DNA from: Candidatus Peregrinibacteria bacterium
GTDB lineage: Bacteria; Patescibacteriota; Gracilibacteria; UM-FILTER-43-11
NCBI GenBank assembly: GCA_016934215.1
Contig: JAFGTE010000013.1
Coordinates: forward strand, 62,001 to 126,000
Length of the DNA: 64,000 nucleotides
Direction: 5' to 3'
A program made the position numbers and the translations under genes. This document shows positions 1 through 9,133 of the stretch, one piece after another; positions within the stretch are counted from its first letter, which is position 1; each line of letters begins with the position of its first letter. The notes below the pieces were generated by a model. That model was given only the letters and a program-made list of their open reading frames with translations, made no database searches and was not told the origin of the DNA.

Positions 1-345
1 AGCAACTGCTAATGTTTCAGAAGAGCATGTTCCGCCCAATACAAAATCCACCTGATCGAAGTCGACCAGCTTCTGAAAAGCCAGTACTGATTCTGCACCG
101 CTGCACTTGCCATCTTCGTACACCAGTTCAAATTGATAATCATTTGCCTGCTGATTTACCTTCTCCACCTGATAATCCAGCACTTTCTGAATTTCTATAC
201 CCAAAGCGGCAGCATCTCCGCTTAAAGAAGTGAGCACTCCCAGTTTGACGGTTTTAACCGGCTGATCTCCCGTACTTTCTATCACGGAAGCATTGCAGGC
301 GGTCAGTAATAGAAAAGAAATAAGAGTTAAAAGTATTTTACGCAT
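1..345 (-). CDS. ABC-type substrate-binding lipoprotein (periplasmic binding protein, branched-chain amino-acid type), C-terminus outside window
   Basis: Reverse-strand frame from ATG at 345: MRKILLTLISFLLLTACNASVIESTGDQPVKTVKLGVLTSLSGDAAALGIEIQKVLDYQVEKVNQQ...; lipobox LLTAC and Peripla_BP_6-like 'KLGVLTSLSGDAA'. No stop before the window edge, so absent from the ORF track. Confidence 0.75.
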   Translation of the reverse strand, partial: MRKILLTLISFLLLTACNASVIESTGDQPVKTVKLGVLTSLSGDAAALGIEIQKVLDYQVEKVNQQANDYQFELVYEDGKCSGAESVLAFQKLVDFDQVDFVLGGTCSSETLAVA

Positions 346-466
346 GAATAAGGTAATTAAAAATTAGAATGGTGATGATATTATACAATTTTTTTCGACA
401 TGACAAGTGTATGTTTTCATTTTTCTTTTAAAATAAAGCAAAAACTGCTATAATTGATGTGTCGAA

Positions 467-480
467 AAATGTCGACATTT
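467..480. promoter_or_regulatory. Perfect 14-bp palindrome AAATGTCGACATTT, candidate TrmB-family operator in divergent intergenic region
   Basis: Sits just downstream of a TATAAT (~449-454) of the regulator gene; related TGTCGAAAAAA occurs in the opposite-strand promoter (390-403). Confidence 0.5.
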
Positions 481-499
481 CAATTATCAGACCATAATC

Positions 500-1228
500 G
501 TGTATAAAATCTACCTTCATCCGCTGGGCTTCAGCAACAAAGAAGCAGAGGTCTATCTGGCCCTGAATACCTTTGGCCCCTCCCCTGCCGCCACACTGGC
601 CCGCATCACAAACATTAAACGGACTTCTATGTATGACATCCTGAATGCGCTTATGGCGAAAAATCTGATCGTCACTTTTAAAAAAGGACAAACCACTTTT
701 TACGCCATCGATGACCTGAATAAACTCCTGCATAATGAACGGGAAAAAGTCCGGCTGGCCGAATCAGTAGTCCGGCAGCTGGATGCTGAAAAGGCCACAC
801 AGGAAGGGATTCCTATCAATCACTACATCGGCGAAGAGAATTACCGTGAGATGTACGAAGATATCCTCCGTGCCAACCCCAAAGAACTGATGGCCTGGCT
901 GCATCTGGATAAGTTCTACAAAGCGCTGGATCCGGTCCGTGAGGAAGAATGGACCCTGCAACGGATCAAACAGGGCATGTACGCCCGCCTTATTCTGGTG
1001 GATACTCCGTTAGCCCGCAAATTCCGCAGGCAGGACAAAGAAAGGCTTCGGTCAACCGTCATCATTCCGAAGGAATTCGCCTTTGATACCAACTGCTTTT
1101 TATACGAAAATCACATCATGCTTTTTGATGCCGATAAAGTCGTCACGGGCATACGCATTAACCATCCGGGAATCTACACCATGCAGAAACAGATCTTTGA
1201 GATGACCTGGAATTACTTTAAAGGTTAG
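500..1228 (+). CDS. TrmB-family (sugar-specific type) HTH transcriptional regulator
   Basis: 242 aa, GTG start; N-terminal 'LGFSNKEAEVYLALNTFGPSPAATLARITNIKRTSMYDILNALMAKNLI' is a typical TrmB wHTH. Confidence 0.75.
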   Translation: MYKIYLHPLGFSNKEAEVYLALNTFGPSPAATLARITNIKRTSMYDILNALMAKNLIVTFKKGQTTFYAIDDLNKLLHNEREKVRLAESVVRQLDAEKATQEGIPINHYIGEENYREMYEDILRANPKELMAWLHLDKFYKALDPVREEEWTLQRIKQGMYARLILVDTPLARKFRRQDKERLRSTVIIPKEFAFDTNCFLYENHIMLFDADKVVTGIRINHPGIYTMQKQIFEMTWNYFKG

Positions 1229-3971
1229 ACGGAATATCAATACCGTTATTTTCCAATTGTTCTGCCACTAGTTCTTTGGCTTCAAGTAATGAAATAAAAG
1301 TCCGTCTTACATCCTCTCGTTTATAGTAGGAATCATCATAGCTATCCAATGCCTCCTGAACATTTTCATAGATAAATTTAATACCGTTAATGGATGCCTT
1401 TGTTTCATCCGGAAGCACTAAATTATCTTCAACTCGAACAGCCCAGGAAAGGATGGCATCAGCCTCCCCCTGGATTTCATTCAGATTCAGCGGTTCATCA
1501 CCTGAGTAGTCTCCTTTTGCATAGTCCGTTCCCCTGTGTCTCATATCTTCAAAACGTCGGCGTAACTGCTCAGCTATTTCGTAAGTATATTTTTCCTCAC
1601 CGGGAATCCGCGCTAAAAAACATCTAAAATCGGTATGTTTGTCTTCATCATAAATGGGAGCGAGCAAGTATTCATAGCCGAATCTTCCCCTGAAATCTGA
1701 ATAACTTTCCGGTTTTCCGGTTACTGTAACGAATTCCTGCCCCTGACAGGCATATTCTCCATCATTCCAAAGACTGCTGGCATTTGCCATTTCTGTGAAT
1801 TGAGGATAAAAACGATGAAGCTGCAAAGCATCAAAACGCTCCTGCGTGTAAAGCCACTGTTTGGCTATCGGTTTGGCCTTTTGAGTTGAAAAGACTTGGA
1901 TAATCCGCAGCCTTGTTCCAATGCACTCCATTTTCCTCTCAGGACTTACTTCTTTACAATATTTTTCTGCTTCTTCTCTATTCTTTTCTTCTGCCCTTTT
2001 CTCCGCCTCTTTGTCACGTGTAACCAAAAGTGTTTCAGCAGTTTTCGGATTTTTATAAACATAAACCGTCTCTGGCTCTTCGTCTATCCGACTTTGTACT
2101 GAATAAAACCCCTCAACCTTACAGGTTCGGTTGTAATCGCCTAATACACGATAGGCAACATCAGCCTCTATCGCACATTCTTTTAAATTTCGCTCAGCCT
2201 GCTCAAAATCTTTAAAGCTGTTTGCCCCAAACGCCGATGTATCGCGCTTGACTGTAATCACCACCTGACGATCTTCTGTCTCAGGCCGCTCGACTGCTTC
2301 GGTAAATAATCGCTGATGTGGTATTTGTTCCGCGTAGGGACGACTGATATCAATATCATGTTCCATAAGCAGTAAGCGGTTTGCCACCGCAAAGCGATCG
2401 ACTGCATCAATCCTTTCCAGATCATTCTTCGACATTTCATTGGGATCCTCCCGGTCTAAAATATACTGCTTAAAAACCTGTTCAACCTTTTCGAAGGTCT
2501 CTGGCATTATTCCATATCTGTTTTTAAGATCCTGGCCGCATTTTTTAACCAAATTATTAAAAATACTTAGGTTTTCACTTTTGTCGATGACTCCATGCCA
2601 AGTGTCATAACGAGAATGATAATAGAAAGAGATATTTTTCACTCTTTCTTCGAGTGCCGCATCCATGGCTTTTTGTCTTTGTTCTTCCACTCCCTGCTGA
2701 TAGGAAACACCAGCTTTATAGGTGCCGCCTACCCCTGCCGCCCCCAATGTCAGGGCTAAAGCCAAGCGTGCCCGCGCCAGGGTTCTTTTGGCTGCCAGTG
2801 AATAATAGTTTTCAGCGGTTTTAAGGTGGATTGTCTCAAATGATTTCCCTTCCAGAAGGTCAAAAAGGGGCTGAAGCTGGGCGCATTTTTTATAACTGCC
2901 TTTTTTACCTTTCATCAGTCTTTCGATGATCTGGTCATACACTTCCTGCCGTTCCACTCCGCCATGAATACTGCGGCCATTTAGGATATCCGCTAAACGG
3001 ACAGCCACTTCACAAAGTCCGTAATATTTGGCATTGGGGTTTTCATTCATCGCTTTGGGCACAGTTCCCTCAAAGGCCATATCAAGCACTTCGTATTCTT
3101 TTGAAATAGCATACAAAAAACGGGCCAGTTCTAAAGAACTCGGCTGAGCAGAAAGTGTCAGATCTTCCAAACCGCCAAGCGCCCCCTCAATGTCCAATTC
3201 ACCCGATTCTTTTGCCTGTTTGAGCGTCTTAAAAAGGTCTTTATGAAGAGGGGCTTCCTCTGCGTTTTCAACCAATACTTCCGTCTGCCTGAAATGTTTT
3301 TTGGCAAGCACCCTGATCATCTCCGCTTCCTCTTCAGCCGGTATGGCGCGCCGGTCATCCACCTGATCATTAAAAATGCGGCTCAGGGCCGGAATGATGA
3401 CAAATTGCAGGTTACTATGCCAGCCTTTTTGACCATACCAAAAGCCGCGAATATGTTTGATGCCATAATCGATCATGGCCAGAATTGCTTCCTTGTCATA
3501 TATCCGGCGTTCACGTTCCCATCCCATAAAATCGGCAATTTTTTCGCGCGTGGTCGGAGGAATGAACTTTCCCAGATAAAAGGCGTGATTACCTGCTTCC
3601 AGCTGAGGACGTTCAATTTTCTGATCCGCAAATCGAACACTTTCCCATTCCCGCAGTTCTTCTTCCGCTTTTTCATCTAAAAACTGTTCCTGCTCAGTGA
3701 CAGGTTTTTGTGCCAGTTCTTTCTTAAGCTTTTCTCTTAGTAAGTCTTTCAGTCTTTCCTTTCGCTGTGTACCGTTAAGCTCCCAATAACTGATTCTTTT
3801 TTCTATCTGCCGCCATTTTTGATGGGTTTCTCTGAGTCCGACCTTTTCACCAACTCGCGGCGAATAACTGACAAAATCAGCCATCGGTGATGGGCTGGAA
3901 AAGGCTTCCCGTAAGGTTTTAGGAAGCGGAATCGCTTCCGGCCTGTAATGTTCGTGTTCAAAGTATGACAT
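1218..3971 (-). CDS. Large hypothetical protein (917 aa), charged/helical with one candidate TM segment
   Basis: Long uninterrupted ORF; 'RARLALALTLGAAGVGGTY' hydrophobic stretch; no recognised family. Confidence 0.8.
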   Translation of the reverse strand: MSYFEHEHYRPEAIPLPKTLREAFSSPSPMADFVSYSPRVGEKVGLRETHQKWRQIEKRISYWELNGTQRKERLKDLLREKLKKELAQKPVTEQEQFLDEKAEEELREWESVRFADQKIERPQLEAGNHAFYLGKFIPPTTREKIADFMGWERERRIYDKEAILAMIDYGIKHIRGFWYGQKGWHSNLQFVIIPALSRIFNDQVDDRRAIPAEEEAEMIRVLAKKHFRQTEVLVENAEEAPLHKDLFKTLKQAKESGELDIEGALGGLEDLTLSAQPSSLELARFLYAISKEYEVLDMAFEGTVPKAMNENPNAKYYGLCEVAVRLADILNGRSIHGGVERQEVYDQIIERLMKGKKGSYKKCAQLQPLFDLLEGKSFETIHLKTAENYYSLAAKRTLARARLALALTLGAAGVGGTYKAGVSYQQGVEEQRQKAMDAALEERVKNISFYYHSRYDTWHGVIDKSENLSIFNNLVKKCGQDLKNRYGIMPETFEKVEQVFKQYILDREDPNEMSKNDLERIDAVDRFAVANRLLLMEHDIDISRPYAEQIPHQRLFTEAVERPETEDRQVVITVKRDTSAFGANSFKDFEQAERNLKECAIEADVAYRVLGDYNRTCKVEGFYSVQSRIDEEPETVYVYKNPKTAETLLVTRDKEAEKRAEEKNREEAEKYCKEVSPERKMECIGTRLRIIQVFSTQKAKPIAKQWLYTQERFDALQLHRFYPQFTEMANASSLWNDGEYACQGQEFVTVTGKPESYSDFRGRFGYEYLLAPIYDEDKHTDFRCFLARIPGEEKYTYEIAEQLRRRFEDMRHRGTDYAKGDYSGDEPLNLNEIQGEADAILSWAVRVEDNLVLPDETKASINGIKFIYENVQEALDSYDDSYYKREDVRRTFISLLEAKELVAEQLENNGIDIPSNL

Positions 3972-4098
3972 TGTCAGCTATGATATTATACTTTATTTTA
4001 TGTTTTTGTCAACTATTTCCGCGGTTGTGAATTTGCCCTTTTTCATGTATAAAGCTGGGGCGTCAACAAAGTCAAAATCCGGGGTATAATGGCGACGC

Positions 4099-4183
4099 GC
4101 CCAGGTGGTGGAATTGGTAGACACGCCGGCCTTAGGAGCCGGTGCCGCAAGGCGTGAGAGTTCGAGTCTCTCCTTGGGCACCA
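4099..4183 (+). tRNA. tRNA-Leu (anticodon TAG), CCA encoded
   Basis: GCCCAGG acceptor pairs with CTTGGGC; anticodon arm CCGGC-CTTAGGA-GCCGG; long variable arm; TTCGAGT T-loop; CCA at 4181-4183; TATAAT upstream (ggggtataatgg). Confidence 0.95.
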
Positions 4184-4221
4184 CTATGTTATAATTAAGA
4201 GGCATCCATAATAAAATAATT

Positions 4222-5355
4222 ATGAAGAAAATACTGCTCACATTATTTGCGGCGTTGCTTTTTTTGCCGACTTTTGTGCAAGCTGCTACTTTTCAGGCAG
4301 GTGAAGAAATCTATATAGACCAGAGCACTTCTGACGATCTTTATACATCAGGGGGTATCCTGAGTGTGACAGAAGAAGTCAGCGGGGATTTGATTGCAGC
4401 CGGCGGAAAAGTGATGCTTCGGGGCAGAATTACTCAAGATCTTACGGCTTTAGGTGGAAATCTTATGATCGATGGTGAGGTGGATGATGACATTCGTGTC
4501 ATCGGAGGCAGTATCCATATCAATGCGATAGCCAAAGATGATCTTATGGGTGTGGGTGGGGATGTCACGCTAACAGATAATACTTTTGTGGGCGGAGACG
4601 TGAATCTGATTGGGGGCAGTCTTGTTCTGGGGGGTGTCATTAACGGAGATATGAGACTTGCCGGAGCTTCTATTTACCTTAACGCAGATGTAAAAGGAGA
4701 CGTCACACTGCTCAGTTTCGAAAAAATTACTTTCGGGCCCCGGGCCCGCATTCAGGGAACACTCACTTATGCGGCTGAGGAGCCGCTCAAAATGCCCGCC
4801 AACCTGGTGAAAGGCGGTATCATTTTTAAAGAAATTGAAACAAGCCGCGTCAAGGAAAATCTGCCGGCTATTATGGCTGGATTTTCCATTTTTTCTTTCC
4901 TGGCCACTTTGTTTTTCGGTTTAATTCTACTTTGGCTTTGCCGTTATTACATTCTTCATGCCTCTGAAATCGCTTATGATGCCACTTTAAAAACGGTCGG
5001 CGTCGGTTTTTTGGCGCTGATTCTTTCGCCAATTATGGTGCTTATCTTACTGATTACAACCGTAGGCATTCCAGCCGCACTAGCGCTTCTGGTACTGTGG
5101 CTGGTTTTCCTCTACATGGCAAAAGTGATGGCGGCGATGCTGATTGGTTTTAAACTGGTCAGAGTGACCGATAAAAGTAAATTCATCCGAATGTTTGGCA
5201 GTTTCACTCTGGGTGCCGTCATCTATACCCTGATTGATATGGTGCCGGTTGTGGGCTGGGTCATTAATTTGGTTTTTGTCCTGATCGCGCTGGGCGCCAT
5301 GACCTTGTACGAATTTGAACTTTTCTATCAGCTTCGTAAAAAGAAGATCGTTTAA
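4222..5355 (+). CDS. Signal peptide + bactofilin/polymer-forming-like beta-repeat domain + C-terminal multi-TM domain
   Basis: Repeated 'GGxxxLxGxVxGDxxxxGGxV' units ('ISGDLIAAGGKVMLRGRITQDLTALGGNLMIDGEVDDDIRVIGGS') followed by several hydrophobic helices. Confidence 0.65.
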   Translation: MKKILLTLFAALLFLPTFVQAATFQAGEEIYIDQSTSDDLYTSGGILSVTEEVSGDLIAAGGKVMLRGRITQDLTALGGNLMIDGEVDDDIRVIGGSIHINAIAKDDLMGVGGDVTLTDNTFVGGDVNLIGGSLVLGGVINGDMRLAGASIYLNADVKGDVTLLSFEKITFGPRARIQGTLTYAAEEPLKMPANLVKGGIIFKEIETSRVKENLPAIMAGFSIFSFLATLFFGLILLWLCRYYILHASEIAYDATLKTVGVGFLALILSPIMVLILLITTVGIPAALALLVLWLVFLYMAKVMAAMLIGFKLVRVTDKSKFIRMFGSFTLGAVIYTLIDMVPVVGWVINLVFVLIALGAMTLYEFELFYQLRKKKIV

Positions 5356-6141
5356 ATGGATCTAATTGATACCCACTGTCATATCAGCCACCTAAAAAAA
5401 GGACAGAAGGCCGTCATTGACCGCGCCTTTAAAGTAAATGTTACAAAGTTTGTGGATGTTGTTTGCTCAGTTGGTGAAATCCAGTCTTCGCTAAAGCTGG
5501 CTAAGCAGTATGATTTTGTCTGGAGTACGGCCGGCATCCACCCGACCATGCTGACGGACAAACTGGAAGAAGATCTGGGCAAGGTGCGGGAACTGGCAAA
5601 AAATGAGGAAAAAATTGTGGCCATCGGGGAAATCGGTCTGGATTATTATCACGATAAATTTCCGCACGGCCAGCAGGAAGCTTTTTTTGTGGCGCAACTT
5701 GATATTGCCCGCGAGCTGGATCTACCGGCCATCATCCATCTGCGCAGCAGCAAAAATCCGGGGGGGAATGAAGAAGTGTTTGAAGACGCCATCCGGATTC
5801 TGATGCGCGAAGATTTTAAAAACGGGGTGGCTCATTGCTTCAGCGGCAATATGATCGAAGCGGAAAAGATATTAGACCTGGGCTTGATGATAAGCTTTAC
5901 GGGCATCATCACCTACGAAAATAATGACGTTTTGCGGGAAGTGGTAAAAATGGTGCCATTGGATCGCATGATGCTCGAAACAGACAGCCCCTATTTAACG
6001 GTAGAAAGCCGCAAAGGCAAGGCCGGCGAACCGTCAGACGTAAAAGCGATTGCGGAAAAAGTAGCTGAAGTAAAAGGCGTGCCCTTTGAAGAAGTGGCTC
6101 AAATTACAACGGCAAATGCGGAGCGGTTTTTTGGAATTTAG
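5356..6141 (+). CDS. tatD: TatD family metal-dependent hydrolase (DNase)
   Basis: 'DLIDTHCHISH', 'AIGEIGLDYY', 'HCFSG', 'LETDSPYL' motifs. Starts immediately after the preceding stop. Confidence 0.93.
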   Translation: MDLIDTHCHISHLKKGQKAVIDRAFKVNVTKFVDVVCSVGEIQSSLKLAKQYDFVWSTAGIHPTMLTDKLEEDLGKVRELAKNEEKIVAIGEIGLDYYHDKFPHGQQEAFFVAQLDIARELDLPAIIHLRSSKNPGGNEEVFEDAIRILMREDFKNGVAHCFSGNMIEAEKILDLGLMISFTGIITYENNDVLREVVKMVPLDRMMLETDSPYLTVESRKGKAGEPSDVKAIAEKVAEVKGVPFEEVAQITTANAERFFGI

Positions 6142-6227
6142 CGCAGGTAGGTATATCTCTTTTTGTCATTATTCTTGACATAGGCTTTTTTTAGCGTATC
6201 ATAATTAACCTCTTAACCCGATTGACG

Positions 6228-7010
6228 ATGCATAAGCAAGAATCTGGCACACCCCATTTTGACGACTGGATTTCACGTTATTCCGAGGCACTGAATTCTG
6301 CTGTTAAGAAACAGCGACCGGATATTGCCCCTCTGACTCCTGATATTCAAAGGTACTTGGCCCAGACTGAAAGTTACACTAATGATCATGCATTAGAAAC
6401 AATGAGATTAGCCATGGTACTTCGAAAATATTATAGAGATATACTGAACCCTCTCCCTCTTTCTTTTGACGAGAGCGTAGAATCTGTTACTAAAGGCATA
6501 CTTCCAATCACTGAAGGGTGTGGTGCAAGGATCAAGATCGCTGAATTGCGTGGTGATTGTATTCGGGCACATGTCGTTGAACGCTATCCCCTTCAGGAAG
6601 CACAAACAAGAATGATTCAGATAATGGAAACAGAATACGGTGAAAGGTATGGCGGAATTATCCCGGAATCACCCAGTCATTCTGTTAAAGTGGCACCACC
6701 TATTATTCATCACTCATTTGATCGACAAACAAGCCCTGATGATCGACAAACAAGCCCTGATGATCGACAAACAAGCCCTGGATCTTTAAGTCCTGAAAAG
6801 AAAGCAGCATTCCTTAAATTGCTTGATTCGCCTGATGACCTGGGCCGTTTTGTAAGGGCGGCATACCGTATTGATATGGCAGCCATGGAAACACAGGAGG
6901 CTGTCGCTCGTGCAGAATTTATTCAGACGAATCCTGATCCTGCAGCTTTTGTTGAAGGAGTGATTGATGCAAGTACCTTAAGAGACATTATTAGACGATC
7001 CACTAATTAG
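6228..7010 (+). CDS. Hypothetical protein with internal 7-aa tandem repeat
   Basis: ORF; ATG at 6228 preferred over TTG at 6222; contains (DRQTSPD)x3. Confidence 0.6.
   Translation: MHKQESGTPHFDDWISRYSEALNSAVKKQRPDIAPLTPDIQRYLAQTESYTNDHALETMRLAMVLRKYYRDILNPLPLSFDESVESVTKGILPITEGCGARIKIAELRGDCIRAHVVERYPLQEAQTRMIQIMETEYGERYGGIIPESPSHSVKVAPPIIHHSFDRQTSPDDRQTSPDDRQTSPGSLSPEKKAAFLKLLDSPDDLGRFVRAAYRIDMAAMETQEAVARAEFIQTNPDPAAFVEGVIDASTLRDIIRRSTN
6720..6780 (+). repeat. ~3 copies of a 21-bp tandem repeat (gatcgacaaacaagccctgat)
   Basis: Directly visible in the sequence; in frame within the 6228-7010 CDS. Confidence 0.9.
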
Positions 7011-8328
7011 ATTGTGGGTATATTAAACTTATGGTTTCCTGAACACTTCTGAATTTGGTAGCAGAAGCTGTCTTCTTGAATCCCATTTTCTCAGCCTCTT
7101 TTAGCCTTTTTTCCATTTGAGGAACCTGACGGAGTTCGCCGGAGAGGCCAAGTTCACCCAAGGCCGCCATGGTGGCAGGTAAGGGTTTTTTGAGTTTGGA
7201 GCTTGCGATGGCCAGGGCTACGGCCAGGTCGGCGGCAGGTTCATTTAATTTTAAGCCGCCCACCACATTCACATAGACGTCTGTGGAATCGAGTTTCATA
7301 TTGGCGTAACGATTAAGAATCGCGATGATGATGTTGAGGCGATTGAGGTCAAAGCCGCTGGCGGTGCGTTTGGGATAACCGAATTGCGTATAATTGGTCA
7401 GCGCCTGAACTTCGACCAGGAAAACCCGCGTGCCTTCTAAAATCGGTACGATACAAGAACCGATGGGATTTTTGGCCCGGCCTTCAAGAAAAAGAGCGGA
7501 AGGGTTGCTGACTTCTTTTAGGCCGCCCGATTCCATGGCAAATACGCCGACTTCATCCACCGCTCCGAATCGGTTTTTAGTGGAACGAAGCAGGCGGAAC
7601 TGATGGAAGTTGTCGCCTTCCAGAAAGAGAACGGTGTCGACCAAATGGGTAAGTACCTGAGGGCCGGCCAGATTCCCTTCTTTATTCACATGGCCGATGA
7701 GAAGAATGGGGATTTTTTTACCCTTGGCTATTTGCATCAGCTGTTCGGCCACATAGCGCACCTGTGAAATAGAGCCGGCTTGCGACGGGATTTCGTCTGA
7801 AGCCATGACCTGCACGCTGTCGACTACCACAAATTCCGGCCGTTCCGCTTCGATCGTAGCCAGAATACTTTCCAGATCGTTCAGATTGATGAGGCCAACT
7901 TCATTTTTGAGTTTCAGACGATTGGCGCGGCTGGCGATCTGGCCCACAGATTCCTCACCAGAGAAATAAAGGACTTTTTTGCCCAGTCCCGCCATTTTGT
8001 CACAGATCTGCAAAGTCAGAGTGGATTTTCCGATACCCGGATCCCCGGCCAGAAGCACCAGAGAATCTTCCATAAATCCCCCGCCAAGCACGCGGTCCAG
8101 CTCGCCCATGCCCGTGACCTGCCTTTTTTCTTTAAGTCTTAAATCGCCAACGACGACGGCTGGTTTTACGGGCAGGGCGGCTGACCCGCCGCGGCGGGTT
8201 TCTGTTTTTCCCACGTTCACCACGTCCTCCGCCAGCGTGTTCCAGGCACCGCATCTGGAGCACTGGCCACCCCATTTGGGATGCTGGGCGGAGCAGGCTG
8301 TGCAAACGTATATACTTTTTAATTTCAT
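7003..8328 (-). CDS. radA: DNA repair protein RadA
   Basis: N-terminal C4 zinc finger 'CTACSAQHPKWGGQCSRCGAWNT', Walker A 'GDPGIGKST', 'KNRFGAVDEVGVF' and Lon-like C-terminus. Confidence 0.95.
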   Translation of the reverse strand: MKLKSIYVCTACSAQHPKWGGQCSRCGAWNTLAEDVVNVGKTETRRGGSAALPVKPAVVVGDLRLKEKRQVTGMGELDRVLGGGFMEDSLVLLAGDPGIGKSTLTLQICDKMAGLGKKVLYFSGEESVGQIASRANRLKLKNEVGLINLNDLESILATIEAERPEFVVVDSVQVMASDEIPSQAGSISQVRYVAEQLMQIAKGKKIPILLIGHVNKEGNLAGPQVLTHLVDTVLFLEGDNFHQFRLLRSTKNRFGAVDEVGVFAMESGGLKEVSNPSALFLEGRAKNPIGSCIVPILEGTRVFLVEVQALTNYTQFGYPKRTASGFDLNRLNIIIAILNRYANMKLDSTDVYVNVVGGLKLNEPAADLAVALAIASSKLKKPLPATMAALGELGLSGELRQVPQMEKRLKEAEKMGFKKTASATKFRSVQETISLIYPQSN

Positions 8329-8437
8329 ATTTTGTTTCCTTAGCTTGTCTTCAGTTTAGTAAACAAATGTTCACCTGTCAAAGGAAATTACTTTTCCTTT
8401 TAAAAAGGGTATACTTTAGCCAAATAATTGAGCTTTT

Positions 8438-9133
8438 ATGAACGAGAATGAAAAAAGACTTCAGCATCAAAGGCGGATGTATCTTCTTAAACTGATGACC
8501 AGCGCCGGAGGTGAGGACATTGATCTCGATACTTATAATTTCCACCGAGTCTATGTGATTTTCGGTTTCACCGGCAGCGGCAAAGATGCCGTAACAGAAG
8601 AATTTATGAAAAGAAATAAGAAATTTCCTTTTGCTAAATTCGTCAGAACTTTAACACGTGCTAAACGCCCGGGAGAAAATGAAATCTTTAGTGCCTACTT
8701 CGTGGAAAAGGAGCTCTTTAATCATCTGAAAGAACGGGGGCGCTTTTTTTACCATTACGAAAAGTATGACGGCAATGAATTTGGCTATGATACTTCTCAT
8801 CTTATTTTTCTGCTCTCCAATAGTAACATTATTATGGTGGGCGGAGGCGAGCAGAATCTGCCGGGGCTTCTCAAAGGCATCAAGTCGGTTTTTCCCAGTA
8901 TTCCCATAACAACCGTTTTCGTTAACCGTCCCAAAAAAGATATTCAGGACAGTATCCGGAAACGGGGCGGTGACCCGGCGCAAATCGAAAAACGAATTCA
9001 ATATGTGGAAGAAAACTGGCGGGACCGTCCTTTGGACAATTTTGATTATTTTATCTGGGCGGAAAACCTGGAAGAAGGCATTGCTGAATTTACCCGTATC
9101 GTTGAAGAGACTTTAACGCCTCCGTCAGCTTGA
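8438..9133 (+). CDS. Guanylate-kinase-like P-loop protein
   Basis: 'YVIFGFTGSGKDAV' P-loop; 'RTLTRAKRPGENE' resembles the GMP-binding TR.PR.GE motif. Confidence 0.6.
   Translation: MNENEKRLQHQRRMYLLKLMTSAGGEDIDLDTYNFHRVYVIFGFTGSGKDAVTEEFMKRNKKFPFAKFVRTLTRAKRPGENEIFSAYFVEKELFNHLKERGRFFYHYEKYDGNEFGYDTSHLIFLLSNSNIIMVGGGEQNLPGLLKGIKSVFPSIPITTVFVNRPKKDIQDSIRKRGGDPAQIEKRIQYVEENWRDRPLDNFDYFIWAENLEEGIAEFTRIVEETLTPPSA

Noticed and set aside
3993-4241. 82-aa minus-strand ORF
   Set aside because: Spans the tRNA-Leu gene in antisense (the 'PKERLELSRLAAPAPKAGVSTNST' translation is a common tRNA artefact).
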